Shown one piece after another: positions 22,586 through 33,805 of a stretch of 64,000 nucleotides of DNA (positions are counted from its first letter, which is position 1; the number at the start of each line of letters is the position of its first letter). The stretch is from the NCBI GenBank assembly GCA_027943335.1, contig BSBK01000760.1, positions 2,517,001 through 2,581,000 of the forward strand. Direction: 5' to 3'. The stretch is from Chamaecyparis obtusa (Eukaryota > Streptophyta > Pinopsida > Cupressales > Cupressaceae). Under the pieces are notes generated by a model, which did not search any database, was not told where the DNA came from, and saw nothing but the letters and a program-made list of their open reading frames with translations. The position numbers and the translations under genes were made by a program.

Positions 22586-23300
22586 CTAATTAATAATTGG
22601 ACCCTCGTAGCTCATCTTTTCCTTTCCCTTAGTTGATGTCGTTGAGCTAGCTTGAGGGGGGTTTTGAGTAGAATTTAATGTTATTATAGGATCATCCATT
22701 TTGGTATCTTCAATGGTGGCTCTTTGAATGATTCCTTCTCGGTTATGTGGAATAAATAGCTCATGAAGGGGTTTAGGTGCATTGCAATATTGGAATGGGT
22801 TTGAGTCCCGTCCAACCGTGATTTCTTCACCCATGTATGGGAATTTGATGCATTGGTGGTATGTGGATGGGACTGCTTGCATCTCATGGATCCATGGCCT
22901 CCCCAACAAAATATTATAAGTTAACTTCATGTCCAATACTTGGCAATTGGTGTCCTTCTTGACAGGTCCCACTTGAATGGGCAATACAATCATGCCTTTA
23001 GAGGCCCTTTCAGCTTCATCATAAGCCTTGATGGTGATTTTTTTTGTAGATTCAATGCAAGACTCGGACAACCCTAAGGATTTAACAAGACTTAATGTGC
23101 AAATGTTAAGGCCGGCTCCTCCATCAATGATGGCTCTTTTGACTCAATGCCTCTCTATTAAGACCTCTATATGCAATGGTAGATTTTGAGGATGGGTTAT
23201 AAACATGTCATCTTGGTCAAAAAATGAGAGGCAATGAGGTGCTATGAGATGACCTACCATGTTTTGGAACTTCCCCTCTTCTAAGTTAGTAGGAACATTC
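22586..23300 (-). pseudogene. Aspartic protease of element B
   Basis: On the minus strand RAIIDGGAGLNICTLSLV (about 23130-23077) gives the retropepsin active site as D-G-G-A. It is followed by LGLSESCIESTKKITIKAY and a second conserved block TYNILLGRPWIHEMQAVPST (about 22920-22860), the usual flap/ILGRPW segment. Retropepsin works as a dimer to cut Gag-Pol. Downstream residues (FIPHNREGIIQR and a Thr/Ser tail) run towards the G-patch linker. The N-terminal side (23300-23130) contains stops. Confidence 0.85.
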
Positions 23301-23543
23301 ATCTACTAGAGCTTTTTCTAAAATTTCCTTATGGTTAGGGGATAACTTCAATAGCTCCAAGATACAGATTTGCGCTGGAGTTCTTTGCAATTGATCAACC
23401 AAGCTATAAGGTAATGCTACTATAGAAGGTTTCTTGATCACAATGTTGGACTACAGAGTGCTAATAAATTTAGGAGCAACCCCTTGTAAGGTCATCCTCA
23501 AAGTCTACCCTCTTGTAATAACATTTGATGTCTCTTTTTGGGG
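23301..23543 (-). other. Gag-protease spacer of element B
   Basis: A broken coding region between the gag end and the protease active site. Short peptides can be read but none is diagnostic. Confidence 0.5.
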
Positions 23544-25319
23544 CTATTCCTTGATTATTATAGCATTCACAATGTTATCATAAGGTGGTGCAAAGTTAAT
23601 GTTATTGGTGCTTGGTTTCTTTCCATTAGATGACTCCCATTTGTCATGTTTGTAGAAGGGTTGTTTGAATGCTGTATGGTCTTCATTGCTTTGAGGTCCA
23701 TCAATGGTGATCGTGCCACTATCAATTAAATCTTGCACTATATTCTTTAGTTGCAAGCATTCATTTGTTGTGTGCCCTCAAATTCTGTGGTACTCACAAT
23801 GGCTATTGGCACTCCACCAACTAGGCTTGTTGTTTGGCTCATAAGGATGAATGCTGGGTAAAGTAATGATATTATTAGCCATGAGAGTCTTTAATGCCTT
23901 TTCAAGGGGTTCACCCAAGGGTGTGAAGTTTCTTTGAGGAGTTGGCACCAAATATTTATCAAACTTATTACTCCTTGAATTATTTCCTTGTTTGCCATTA
24001 TTTGCATTGTTGTTGTTGGAAGGTGCATTGGAGGTCTGATTGGCATTATTCACCTGATTAGGTGTCCTTGTAAGGGAAAATGGGACCACCTTCAAGTTGC
24101 TAGAATCCACCACCCCATCATTAATGATTCCCTTATTGTTGATCTTATACCGACTATTACTATTGAACCAATTATTCTTCTGATTGTTGCCATTGTTGGA
24201 GTTGTTCTTATTATCTTTATACAATTTTAGTTCTCTGCTTTTGACCAACACTTCCTCCATTGTCACTCCATTTTCAATTAGATCCTAGAAGGTCTTGGGA
24301 CATTGCATTCGTAATCGGTAGTTCATCTCATTGCTTAAACTATTTATGAAGATATCCATCTTCTCTTTTTTAGGCACGCTCCTAGGATATCTTGCAAAAA
24401 ATGTCCTCCATCTTTGTAGAAAAGTGAGGAAGGCTTCTCCATCCTTTTGTTTAGTGTTACATAATGTTATCATTGTGACCTCATGCTTGATGTTATATGA
24501 GTAATGAGCCACAAATTTTGAATCTAGCTCTTCAAAGGTCTTAATGTCAGAGGGTAGTTTAGAAAACCAATCCATAGCCATGCCTCCTAAGCTTCATGGG
24601 AATAGTCTCATTAAATAGGTTGTATCATGCATGAACTCTAAGCTCAATGCACAAAACTCATGTAAGTGATCCTGGGGATCTGACGTTCTTTCATACTTGT
24701 CGTACTTGGGAAACACTACATTGATTGGGAAGGGCACCATAACCAAGCTTTTATCAAATGGGAATGGACACAATGTTTCTATGGAGAAAGGCTTGGGAGC
24801 CCCACTTTTCTTAATGGTGTCTAATTGCATTTGAAAAATCTTGAACTGCTTGTTCATGATGTCTAAGGTACTCTCTTCAACTTCTAGTGGTTTGAGTTGG
24901 TTAACATCATAGTCACGGGGAAGCTTGAGGCCTTTCTATGCTAAGTCCATGAAGTACTTTTCTCTATCCCTATCCATTGCCTTCTCCATGAGCTTTGAAA
25001 AATAGGGACATCAGATAGCCTCACTAACCTTTTCATCCATGGCATCTTCTACCATTTCTTTGGTGTTAGTTCTATTGTGAGTGTTGTCAATCCCTTGGGT
25101 ATTTTGGTCCACCTCTCCACTATTGGTATTGCCTTGGTTATTTATGTCAATGCCCTCATTATTGGCATCACCTTGGTTATTGGGGTCGATGCTACTATTT
25201 CCCTTACCACCTAAACTACCATAGTACTTCATGTTGTCCTCCCCTTCTTGTTCAGGTGATTTTTGGGGTATGCTTGGAGTGGTAGACTCGTCTCCTAGGT
25301 AAGGGATCTCTTGAATCAA
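23544..25319 (-). pseudogene. Gag of element B
   Basis: An N-terminal Asn/Gly-rich stretch (25319-25011) with repeated NNQG words precedes the capsid-like retrotransposon gag domain: FPKYDKYERTSDPQDHLHEF, LSLEFMHDTTYLMRLFP, MAMDWFSKLPSDIKTFEELD and SKFVAHYSYNI (about 24730-24470). A second Asn-rich linker (24266-23960) follows. The end reads SHCEYHRI, one stop, then GHTTNECLQLKNIVQDLID (23800-23720), the C-H-H-C element typical of Tat gags. Gag forms the virus-like particle and binds the RNA. Stops at about 25010, 24590, 24280 and 23775 split the frame. Confidence 0.88.
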
Positions 25320-25559
25320 ATAGGTCCTATCTGCTTACAAGGTTTGCTTGATGTAGTATGCTCTAGTAAAAGCATGCATGAACCTTGGAGAATAAGAATC
25401 AATATGGCCCATGGTCTAATCCTTGTAAAATTTGCAAAAATGGTATAAAATAGGATTTTTGACTGAGATGAAAGTTGGAGAAGAGCATGGAAAAGGGTAC
25501 TCAAATATATGATCAAAATTTTCTTACCCCTCCTACAAGTGCTCTCAGTTTGCCTTTTT

Positions 25560-25810
25560 AAATTTTTGGGCGTCACTAAACTGAGTGTAGGCGTGACTGA
25601 ATTTAGCAAACGCATGTACTGGTATATTGTTAGGCGACACTCTGGAGGGATGTAGGTGACACTTTCCTATTAATAGGTGATTGTCCAGTTTTACCAAGCA
25701 TGTTTCAAAACTTTCTAAGCATGACTTTATTGTGTGTACACGTTTTCACAAAAGTCACAGGCGTGACTGAGCCTCTGATAGGTGGGGTTATTTTGTGCAC
25801 AGGCGGCACT
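25560..25810 (-). promoter_or_regulatory. Repeated GTCACGCCT/GTGTCGCCTA motif array upstream of gag
   Basis: On the minus strand at least seven related words occur: GTGACGCCC, AGTCACGCCTACAC, GAGTGTCGCCTAAC, AGTGTCACCTAC, AATCACCTAT, CAGTCACGCCTGTG and AGTGCCGCCTGTG, spaced roughly 25-50 bp. This is the gag-pol leader. The same word family is in the PMD intron on the opposite strand. Function unknown; binding sites or a degenerate RNA element are possible. Confidence 0.6.
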
Positions 25811-27109
25811 TCTCCAACCAGGTTATAAGATTTTGAATTTTTTAAATGTTAAAGATTAGATCTTTTGAAATTTCTTTGTTTGAAAATAAAAAACAATCGC
25901 AACACACACATCAATTTGTCATCATGTCCCTAAAAATAATCTAGTGTGTATATTCTCCAATGTTTTTCACAAGTATAACACAAGAACGAATTCCAAACAA
26001 CCTACCTAAAGTCAATTTTGGCTTGTAAACATGGCTCTAAAAGGTGGCCTTGCTATTTTATTTGGGATTTATTGTGGATTCTATTCAAATAGATCTTAAA
26101 TTTTCATCCCCCAAGTATGTTAAGGGGTTTCCCACATGCACCAAGGTACAATTTTGCGCAATCCGTGAGGATTACTAGAGGAAATTCAAAAGATTCAAGA
26201 TCCGTTTGTCACACACCCCATTAAGAATGTATGCATTTCATTTTATAGTGGGTTGGATCCCCATGTCAAAAGTGAGCATATCCCATTTTGTGTTGTCCCT
26301 CTCACCGGCCTCGTTAAGGCAAACTTGGGAGGCGAGCCCACTAAATCTCTATTTTAGCTAGCATGTATATTGAAAACAAGAAGTGAACTTAGGCTGACAA
26401 GTTTGGGAGTTTGATTCACTTAAAAAGTGAAGATCATATCCCTATTGTCTCTCTTTGTTCCAAACACTCAAACACAAATTGGTTCTTTCCCAATCTCTTA
26501 ATAAGGAGATTCTTAAAATTGAAGTGTTTGGTTCATTTCCCGTTTTAATTAAGCTATGTTCAACAATAATGCTGCAATTTAATCAAGTGCAAGCTTGAAT
26601 AGAAGAATACCTTTCCTTTGTAGCTAGCCTAAGCTAGGGGCATTTTTGAAAGGTTTTGTCATTGTTTTTCCACTCACCTTAGTAATAGCCTCCTCCAAAT
26701 GTGCTTGTCCACTAGCAAGTTAGTCAAGACTAACAAACACTATGAGGGGAAACCAAAATAAAAAATTGAAGAAGCAATACTTATGAATGAATTTTATAGA
26801 GCTTATTTGCAAATTTCCAAAGAAAACTTGATCTAAGGACTAAAAATCCAATTTAGAGAGACAAACTTTGATTTGTATGCTTCAACAATTTTAAGGTAGT
26901 GCTGGAATACCTGGTTATCCTTGTCTTGTGTAGTCTCAAGGACAGCTTTGATGTGTGCTATATTTTCTTTCTTAATCTTCCTTGCTAGTGCCTTTCCTTC
27001 TTGGTTGAATCTATTTTTAGGCTTCTGCACCTTTCTGTGGTTGCTCATTTATTGTTAAATCAAACAAATAGGGAGTTAGAAAAATGATTTAATCAATTAA
27101 ACAATAAAT
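25811..27109 (-). other. Untranslated leader of element B, middle part
   Basis: Between two motif arrays there is no recognisable protein. It contains an open frame of 71 codons (26833-27048, minus), lysine-rich and unrecognised. A long leader before gag is common in Tat-lineage elements. Confidence 0.5.
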
Positions 27110-27645
27110 ACAGACAACAGGTAGAAGGCGACATTGTCCAGCTAATAGGTGGGAACAAAATATTAGCAGGTGTAACTTTACTGATAGCAAGTGACACTCT
27201 ACAGTGCCATAGGCGATACTAAAAATTACACAGGCGTGACTAGTTTATTCCCAAGCGTGAATAGAACTGAAAATTGCAGAAAATGATTATTGCAAAGTGA
27301 CACTTTAGTAATCTTAAGCAGAATGAGAAATATTCAATGCGTGATTGCTATTGAAAAGTGCGAGGCAAAGCTTTAACTTAGGTGACAATAGAATTTATCA
27401 AAGCAATACTCCCTGAGTCACAGACGTGACTTTAAGATCCAAAGTCTGAATGTGTTGCTTTCGTAGGCATAAGCTTATGATAAGCAAGTGACTATGAAGG
27501 AATTAATGCTGGATCAAAGTCATGTGCCAAGCGTGAACCTCCAGATAACAGGTGTCAGTACAGAGATTGTAGGTGGTAGTAAAATGACTACAGGCATGAA
27601 TAGATCTCCCGTAAGCGTGACTTCACCAGTTTCCTGCAAGATATT
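27110..27645 (-). promoter_or_regulatory. Second motif array in the leader of element B
   Basis: Read on the minus strand, about fifteen degenerate copies of AGTCACGCCT or GTCGCCTAxx words occur, for example GTCACGCCTGTG (about 27227-27240), TATCGCCTAT (about 27210), AATGTCGCCTTC (about 27130), TTGTCACCTAAG (about 27385) and AAGTCACGCTT (about 27620). Spacing is mostly 25-40 bp. The array ends about 80 bp before the 5' LTR. Confidence 0.6.
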
Positions 27646-27705
27646 CACAGAAAATAGAAAATACAAGCATGCAATTGGTGATGAAAATGATAAAACGAGG
27701 CTTAG

Positions 27706-27724
27706 AGCCCCACGGTGGGTGCCA
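27706..27724 (-). other. Primer-binding site of element B
   Basis: On the minus strand TGGCACCCACCGTGGGGC lies two bases after the 5' LTR. It differs by one base from the site of element D at 37768. The priming tRNA is not certain from the sequence alone. Confidence 0.75.
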
Positions 27725-27726
27725 TT

Positions 27727-28616
27727 TGTGTGATGATGAATATCACCTTCATGAAATTAAGATCTAATAACAACAATTGAAAGTAAATACAATGCAAATC
27801 TAATTAGAATTGAAACTATAATCTATAACATCTCATGGTTCTCTAGAAAGAGGTGGTAAGTGAAGCTCTCAGCTCAAATCCTCACTAGTGACACTTCTAA
27901 AATGAGAAATTATGCTTCTACAATTCTCATTCAATGCTTAATCTAGCTCAAATTGACAAAATTATAATGATAATTGCTCTAAATGCTCTTAATTGCTCTT
28001 AGAATCCTCTCAATTGCCTATAGTAACAATGCTTTGCAAATGAAGTTCTAAGATGATAATTTCTCTCAAAATGCTCTATATTTATAGTAATTTCCCAAGG
28101 GTAGGGGGTGGAGTGAAGTAATCATGATTTACCTTAGGTTGAGTCAAATACTTTGCTTTGTTCATAAATGGGGGAACAATGCGGGGACAATCTTTAAATG
28201 GTCTCAAAGCTTTGGACACTTTAAAGGTTTGAGTGATTTATGTCTTTTTGTCCTCAATTTTTATTGGTTGCTCAACTTTGTTGAAAGAAATTAAGAATTA
28301 TTAAATTCAATTAATTAATTAAATTTAGCCATGTAAGGGTAATAGGTTCATTTTGATTTTTTGATTTAAACAACTATACAATTAATTGATTAAAATCAAT
28401 TATGTAGTGTTTTTCACCCCTTTAAGCTTTCATTTAATTATTTAACCTCATTATTTGATTTTTTCTTTTGTTTTAATTGATTTTGTCCAATTTTAATTAT
28501 GTCCATTTTTAATTGATTTGATCCCTTTTTTATTGAATTAATGCATTTTGATGATTTTGAGCCATTTATTGATTTTTGCAATTTAAAATCACTTTGTCCA
28601 ATTTTGCGTGTCTACA
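27727..28616 (-). repeat. 5' LTR of element B
   Basis: It pairs with 11972-12874 and ends at the GTATC target duplication (28617-28621), after which A's primer-binding site resumes. Confidence 0.92.
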
Positions 28617-28664
28617 GTATCATAGCAGTAAGACTTTGATTGGGAAGTAAAGAAACTAGACACC
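28617..28664 (+). other. Right half of A's primer-binding site and short leader
   Basis: GTATCATAGCAG continues the site interrupted at 11971. Only about 35 bp separate it from the gag ATG at 28665. Confidence 0.75.
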
Positions 28665-29750
28665 ATGTCAGAAGGGGATGATGGAGATAGGGAGATCCTT
28701 GTGAGGATCACCAATGTTGAGTTAGCAAGGATTGTGAAAGAGAAGATGGCTGAAAGCAGGGCAGTCAGAGAGGAAAACAAAACCATGAAGAGGGAATTGG
28801 AAAAGTTGAAAGGACAGGCAAGAAGAGGAGGGACTGAAGAATTAGAGGGAGAAGAAGAAGAGGATGAGGGACATATTGATAGAGCCTATGTTCCTAAAGA
28901 CAAGAAGGCCATATTATCAGCCCTAGAAAGAGTGGGAAAGGACAAAGGGGATCTACCTATGTTCCATGGAAAACTAGACCTAGATGAGTGCATGGATTGG
29001 TTCGAGGCTCTTGAGAGTCATTTTGAGTATGAAGACATACCTTCCAATCACAAAGTGAAGATAGCCAAATCAAGATTTAAAGGACCAGCTTTGAGTTGGT
29101 GGAACTTTCTCCAAAATGAGAGAGTTGAAGAGGACAAAAACCCCATCACCACATGGAAGAGGATGGTGACTGAAATCAAGAAACAATTCATCCTCGAGGA
29201 CTATGAGGTAACGCTTCACAAGAAATTACAAAATCTCAAGCAAAAAGACCTAGATGTAAGTATCTACACCCAATAATTTCATAATTTAACTCTCAAGGAA
29301 AAGATATATGAAAGTGAGAAGCAAAAACTTGTAAGGTACATTAATGGTCTTAAGTATAGTATTTAAGATGAATTGCCATTGATCACAATGGAGTCTATCC
29401 ACAAATGTTTTCAGATATCCCTCAAGATAGAAGAGAAGGAAAGGAGAAAAGGGGAACAAAACAACAAAGGAAGAGGCAATGCTTTTAGAGGAAGGGGAAG
29501 ATTCAATCAAAGGGGATCTTTTCCTAGAAACCAAGGAGAAACCAACATTCAGAATTTTGAGAATGAAAAAAGCAACAGGGTTACTTTTAGAGGAAAAAGG
29601 TCAAACAAAGAGGCATATTTGGGGGAAGGGGATCCACTGTCTTCACTAGAAGATGATTTTCATGTAATCAAGTTGATCATCAGTCATTTAGGTGTCCAGA
29701 GAAGGCAGGGAAAAATAGTCAAGGAGATAAGAGAGTACAATTAACTCACG
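28665..29750 (+). pseudogene. Gag of element A
   Basis: ATG 28665 opens a charged N-terminus with a probable coiled coil, then an acidic run (GEEEEDEG). The gag domain reads LPMFHGKLDLDECMDWFEAL, FEYEDIPSNHKVKIAKSRFK and GPALSWWNFLQNER (28959-29130), standard for plant chromoviruses. A TAA at 29274 follows SIYTQ, and the rest continues to an Arg/Gly-rich basic region (GRGNAFRGRGRFNQRGSF, about 29470-29525). In another frame, FSCNQVDHQSFRCPEKAG (29656-29709) is the zinc knuckle. Its first cysteine appears lost and a frameshift precedes it. Gag would form particles and package RNA. Confidence 0.9.
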
Positions 29751-29879
29751 AAGAAGACTGTCAAAGCACTACTTCCTACCACACTACCACTTCTTCCAAG
29801 CATGCCGATCCTAATAGAGGAGAATGCCTAATGTTCAACCGGTCACTTTTGATGCCAATCAGCAAGGAGCCTCCTTAAA

Positions 29880-30230
29880 GAAAGTCTATCTTCAAGACTA
29901 CATGCAAATTCAAGGGCAAGGTATGCAAGGTAATTGTAGATTCTAGTTCCACTGAGAACTTAGCTTCAATTGAAATGGTGAGTAAGCTTGGTTTGAAAAG
30001 AATTGCACACCCCACACCATATAAAGTCTCTTGGTTAAGTAAAGAACTACAAGCTATAATTAATGAGAAATGTTGGGTTGATTTTCAAATAAGAGAGTAC
30101 AAGGATAAAGTAGTATGTGATGTTGTTGATATGGATGCTTTCCATCTCCTTCTAGGAAGACCATGGCAATATGCAAAAATTCCCAACATAATGGTAAGTC
30201 TAATGTGTTTACTTTAACCAAAGATGGGGA
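29880..30230 (+). pseudogene. Aspartic protease of element A
   Basis: KVIVDSSSTENLASIEMVSK (about 29930-29990) is the retropepsin site. The normal D-S-G is D-S-S, a glycine-to-serine change by one base. The flap-side block VVDMDAFHLLLGRPWQYAK (about 30118-30175) is intact in frame. Chromovirus proteases have this VxxMDAxHxLLGRPWQ pattern. Past 30217 the frame stops and a diverged linker leads to RT. Confidence 0.85.
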
Positions 30231-31125
30231 AACTTACACAAATGACACCTTTGATAGAAGACCCTAAGGATAAGATATTGACTAATAGTGTCCTAATGGT
30301 GGGAGAAAAATAATTCCTAAAAGGTCTTAAGGAGGATAAAGTCCCATGCTTTGTAGTCAAGCCTAAGGAGAGTGTTCCTAGAAAGGAGAACCCATGTCAT
30401 GAGGTCCTAAGAAGTGTTGGTCCAGAGGAGGTTGCAAATTTGTTAGATAAGTATAAGGTTATTATAGCAGACAGTAGAAATGAGTCCTTACCACCTAAGA
30501 GAGAAATCAATCATTGTATTGACTTAATACCAGGGGCTACACTACCTAACAAGGCCTCTTATAAGCTTACACCATAACAAAATGCAGAGGTAGCTAGAAA
30601 AATACAAGGACTCTTAGAGAAGGGATTCATAAGAAAGAGTATCAACCCTTGTTTTGTACCAGTAGTACTTGCACCTAAAAAGGAGGGTACTTGGAGATTA
30701 TGTACCGAATCTAGGGCTATCAACAAGATTACTATTAGATATAGGTTCCCAATGTTAAGAATGGAGGACCTTATGGATTTTTTAGGTGGGGCTACACATT
30801 ATTCCAAAATTGAACTAAAAAGTGGGTATCACTAGATAAAGATTAGAGAGGGGGATGAATGGAAGGAAAAATTCAAGACTAATGAAGGCTTATTTGAGTG
30901 GGTAGTCATGCCATTTGGCTTATCTAATGCCCCAAGCACTTTTGTGCATTTGATGAATGAATTTTTGCAACATTTCCTTCATAAATTTGTTATTGTTTAT
31001 TTGGATGACATACTAATTTTTAGTAATAGAAGAGGGTAGCATCTACTTCATATCGATTTGGTCCTTAAGAGACTTCATGAGGAGAGTTTGAAGATTAACA
31101 TTGACAAGTGTTCCTTCTTGTAGGA
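30231..31125 (+). pseudogene. Reverse transcriptase of element A, with upstream linker
   Basis: The linker shows SLPPKREINHCIDLIPGATL (about 30488-30545), and RT follows: [76 protein letters not shown] and [13 protein letters not shown]. The YLDD active site is intact, but CTESRAIN has E where the family usually has D (CVDSRAIN). Stops occur where single transitions from family residues explain them: TAA after KLTP (30577), TAG in SGYH*IKI (30834) and TAG in FL*EEL (31121). Both TAG sites are glutamine in related elements. Confidence 0.88.
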
Positions 31126-31132
31126 AGAGTTA

Positions 31133-31807
31133 GTGTTTTTGGGATTTGTGATATCCAAGGGTAGTTTGAAAATAGATCCAACAAAGGTTGAAGCTATCCT
31201 AAATTGGCCACCACCTACTTCAACATTAGAGGTAAAAAGTTTCCATGGTTTGTGCAGATTTTATAGAAATTTTATCAGGGATTTTACTATTGTATGTGCC
31301 CCTATACTTAATACAATCAAAGGGGGAAGAGAATGTTTCTTTGTGTGGACCAAAGAAGCTAATGATTCTTTTGAAATCCTAAAGAATAAGATTTCCAAAC
31401 AGCCAGTCCTAGTACTCCCTGATTTTCATAAGGTTTTTGTGGTGGAATGTGATGAAAGTAATAAGGTTATAGGGGGTGTACTTAGTCAAGATGGGAGACC
31501 CGTTTCTTTCTTTAGTGAAAATCTGAATGAAGCCAAACAAAAGTACTCTACATATGACCTTGAATTGTATGCTATGGTCCAATCTTTAAGAAAATGGATT
31601 CATTATTTGTTGTCTCAAGAATTCATTATGTACACTAATAATCAAGCTCTTATATTTTTCAATAGGCAAGATAAACTACACCATAGGCATGTTAAATGGA
31701 TGGAGTTTTTACAATCTTATACTTTTACTATCAAGCACAAAAATGGTGTAACTAATAGGGTTGTTGATTCTTTAAGTAGGAGGACTTTAACCATTCATAA
31801 TATATAG
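31133..31807 (+). pseudogene. RNase H region of element A
   Basis: One open frame of 224 codons reads FLGFVISKGSLKIDPTKVEA, LNWPPPTSTLEVKSFHGLC, VVECDESNKVIGGVLSQDGR, YSTYDLELYAMVQSLRKWIH and GVTNRVVDSLSRRT. The D, E and D positions of Ty3/Gypsy RNase H are visible (ECDES, DLELYA, VVDSLSRR). It ends at a TAG (31805) that leads directly into integrase in the same frame. This is the best-preserved part of A. Confidence 0.9.
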
Positions 31808-33000
31808 TTGGAAAGTGCAGGGATCTTAGCTATGGAGGATTTTTATGTGGATGATGATGACTTTAAGGAGATTTATAGGGTTTGTATGGACATGTCTGAA
31901 AGGTATCATACTAATTTTTCTAAATTTCTGATTCAAGATGGCTTGTTATTTAAAGGGGGATTAATTTGTGTTCCTAAGAGTTCTATGAGGGAAAATATTG
32001 TCAAGGAGAAACATTGTAGTAGTCTTGCAGGGAATTTTGGGGTGGATAAGACATTGGATTTGGTTAGAAGGTTATATTTTTGGCCAAGGTTACAGACTGA
32101 TGTTCGAAGGTTTGTTGAATTATGTTTGGTATGTCAGAGATATAAAGGTCATACTTCCAATGTTGGGCTCTATACTCCACTTCCTATTCCATCAAAGCCT
32201 TGGGATTCTATTAGTGTGGACTTTGTACTTGGAGTTCCCAAGACAAAGGTTGGTCATGACAGTGTTTTTGTTATTGTAGAAAGATTTTCCAAAATGGTTC
32301 ACTTCATTCCATGTAGGACTACACATGATGCCTCTCATGTTGTTGAGTTATTTTTCAAGGAGGTTTTAAGGTTTCATGGGTTACCAATGTCCATAGTCTC
32401 TGATATAGATCCTAGGTTTCTTGGTCACTTCTAGAGGACCCTATGGAAGAAGTTCGGAACTAATGTTTGTTTATCATCAACATATCATCCTCAGTCTGAT
32501 GGGTGGACTGAGGTGATCAATAGATCACTTGGAAACTTGTTAAGGTGTCTAACCCAAGAGCATGGCATGAGTTGAGATTCAATCATTGCTCAAGATGAAT
32601 TCTCCTACAATGATTTAGTTAATTGGAGTACCAGGAAGACTCCTTTCCAAATTGTTTATGGTGTGCACCCACGAGGTATCTTGGAACTAAGGGATGTTGG
32701 TAACATGGAAAAAACTAGTGCTCTTGCTAAAGATTTTGTGACAGTCATGAAGGACATCCATGAGCAGGTTCAGTCTAAACTTTAGACTTCTTCCCTTAAA
32801 TACAAGGAACATGCTGACAAGAAGAGAAGGGAGTTACACTTCAAGATTGGTGACTTGGTTATCGTCCATTCGCGAAAGGAGAGGATTCCTAAAGAGAGAT
32901 ACACTAAACTGATGATGAAGAGGATTGGTCCATTTAAGATCCTCAAGAAATGTGGATCCAATGATTATCATATTTGTAAGAATTTGCAAATAGCAAATAT
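31808..33000 (+). pseudogene. Integrase of element A, N-terminal and core parts
   Basis: The zinc-binding part reads HCSSLAGNFGVDKTLDLVRR and CLVCQRYKG. The core has ISVDFVLGVPKTK (D), SIVSDIDPRFLGHF (D, family SDRDPRF) and YHPQSDGWTEVINR (E). TAG at about 32432 (HF*RTLW) and TGA at about 32575 both stand at tryptophan positions of related elements. C-terminal pieces RKTPFQIVYGVHPRG and KRIGPFKILKKCGSNDYHI carry the frame to 33000, where a solo LTR interrupts it. Integrase and its chromodomain would direct insertion of A. Confidence 0.88.
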
Positions 33001-33478
33001 TGAACCGAGATCAAGAGGTTGAAGAAAAGCACATGAGAGAAAATATGAATGCAAGGATGGATTGAATAGATCCAATGAATTAATGATATTCACCAATGAA
33101 TGCTCAAAATGAGTGTGAAATGATTACATAATAGGCCTCCTTATATAGGAAAGGCGATATGAGAGAATGATAAGGAGCTGATAAGCTATCACCTATGCTA
33201 GGTGTAATCACATGTCCACCAAATGTGAATCATCCTCCAATATGCAATAAAGTATGTGAATTGGATTAGGATGATAATGTGATAAGAGCACAAAAGGTGG
33301 ATCTCACACACAACGAGGCATGTGAAGACAACTATCACACCAAAAGTGGAATTTCTCCTACACCATGTGCTTAATAGATGTGCACACTCCTAGGTGTCTC
33401 AATCACAAATTACTATGCAATGCATTAACCTAAGTAAGATTAAGTAAAGTGTAATTAGGAATAATTAATTACACCAAC
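33001..33478 (-). repeat. Solo LTR inserted in A's integrase C-terminus
   Basis: TGAACCGAG...CACCAAC is flanked by AATAT (32996-33000) and AATAT (33479-33483). Removing it restores a continuous chromovirus reading across NLQIANI and DLPPHVHLSPIFN. On the minus strand it starts GTTGGTGTAATTAATT (TG if one A is shared), has a CTATATAAGGAGG TATA box (about 33144-33156) and ends GATCTCGGTTCA, so it is an antisense LTR. A solo LTR arises by recombination between the LTRs of a full element. Neither end matches other LTRs in this window. Confidence 0.8.
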
Positions 33479-33483
33479 AATAT

Positions 33484-33805
33484 TGATTTACCCCCTCATG
33501 TTCATTTATCACCCATTTTTAATATTGTTGATCTCTATGCTTACAAAGGTATTGCAGATGATGTGTTTGTTGCAGGTGAATCAAGCTCTCAACATGAGGA
33601 GTTGTTGAAGGATCTACCACAGACTACACCTTTGGAGATTGATTGCATTTTGGATACCAGGATTTCTAAGCAAACATGAAGGACATATTATGAATACTAG
33701 GTTCAATGGAAAGGTAAACCTTTGGAGGATGCCACTTGGATGTCCAAAGAGGCTATTGTGAAGGATAGTTTCAATTTTTCTTCTCTACAACTCAATGGGA
33801 CTTGA
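33484..33805 (+). pseudogene. Integrase end and chromodomain of element A
   Basis: After the solo LTR the frame gives LPPHVHLSPIFNIVDLYAY, an acidic spacer, and the chromodomain CILDTRISKQT, then WKGKPLEDATWMSKEAIVKD (about 33645-33770), ending at TGA 33803-33805. Chromodomains of this class bind methylated histone H3 and target integration to heterochromatin. A TGA after SKQT and a TAG after YYEY are the visible stops. Its presence places A among chromoviruses. Confidence 0.85.

Larger units (their letters stand above)
11972..28616 (-). mobile_element. Tat-type Ty3/Gypsy element B with antisense PMD gene
   Basis: LTRs at 11972-12874 (903 bp) and 27727-28616 (890 bp) start TGTGTGATGATG and end GTGTCTACA. 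The minus-strand internal region carries gag, protease, a G-patch-like segment, RT, two RNase H domains and integrase. The second RNase H is diagnostic of the Tat lineage (Ogre/Retand-like). Between integrase and the 3' LTR is a plant mobile domain gene in the opposite direction. The LTRs differ at about three of their first 110 bases, so B is much younger than A, in which it sits. Confidence 0.92.
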
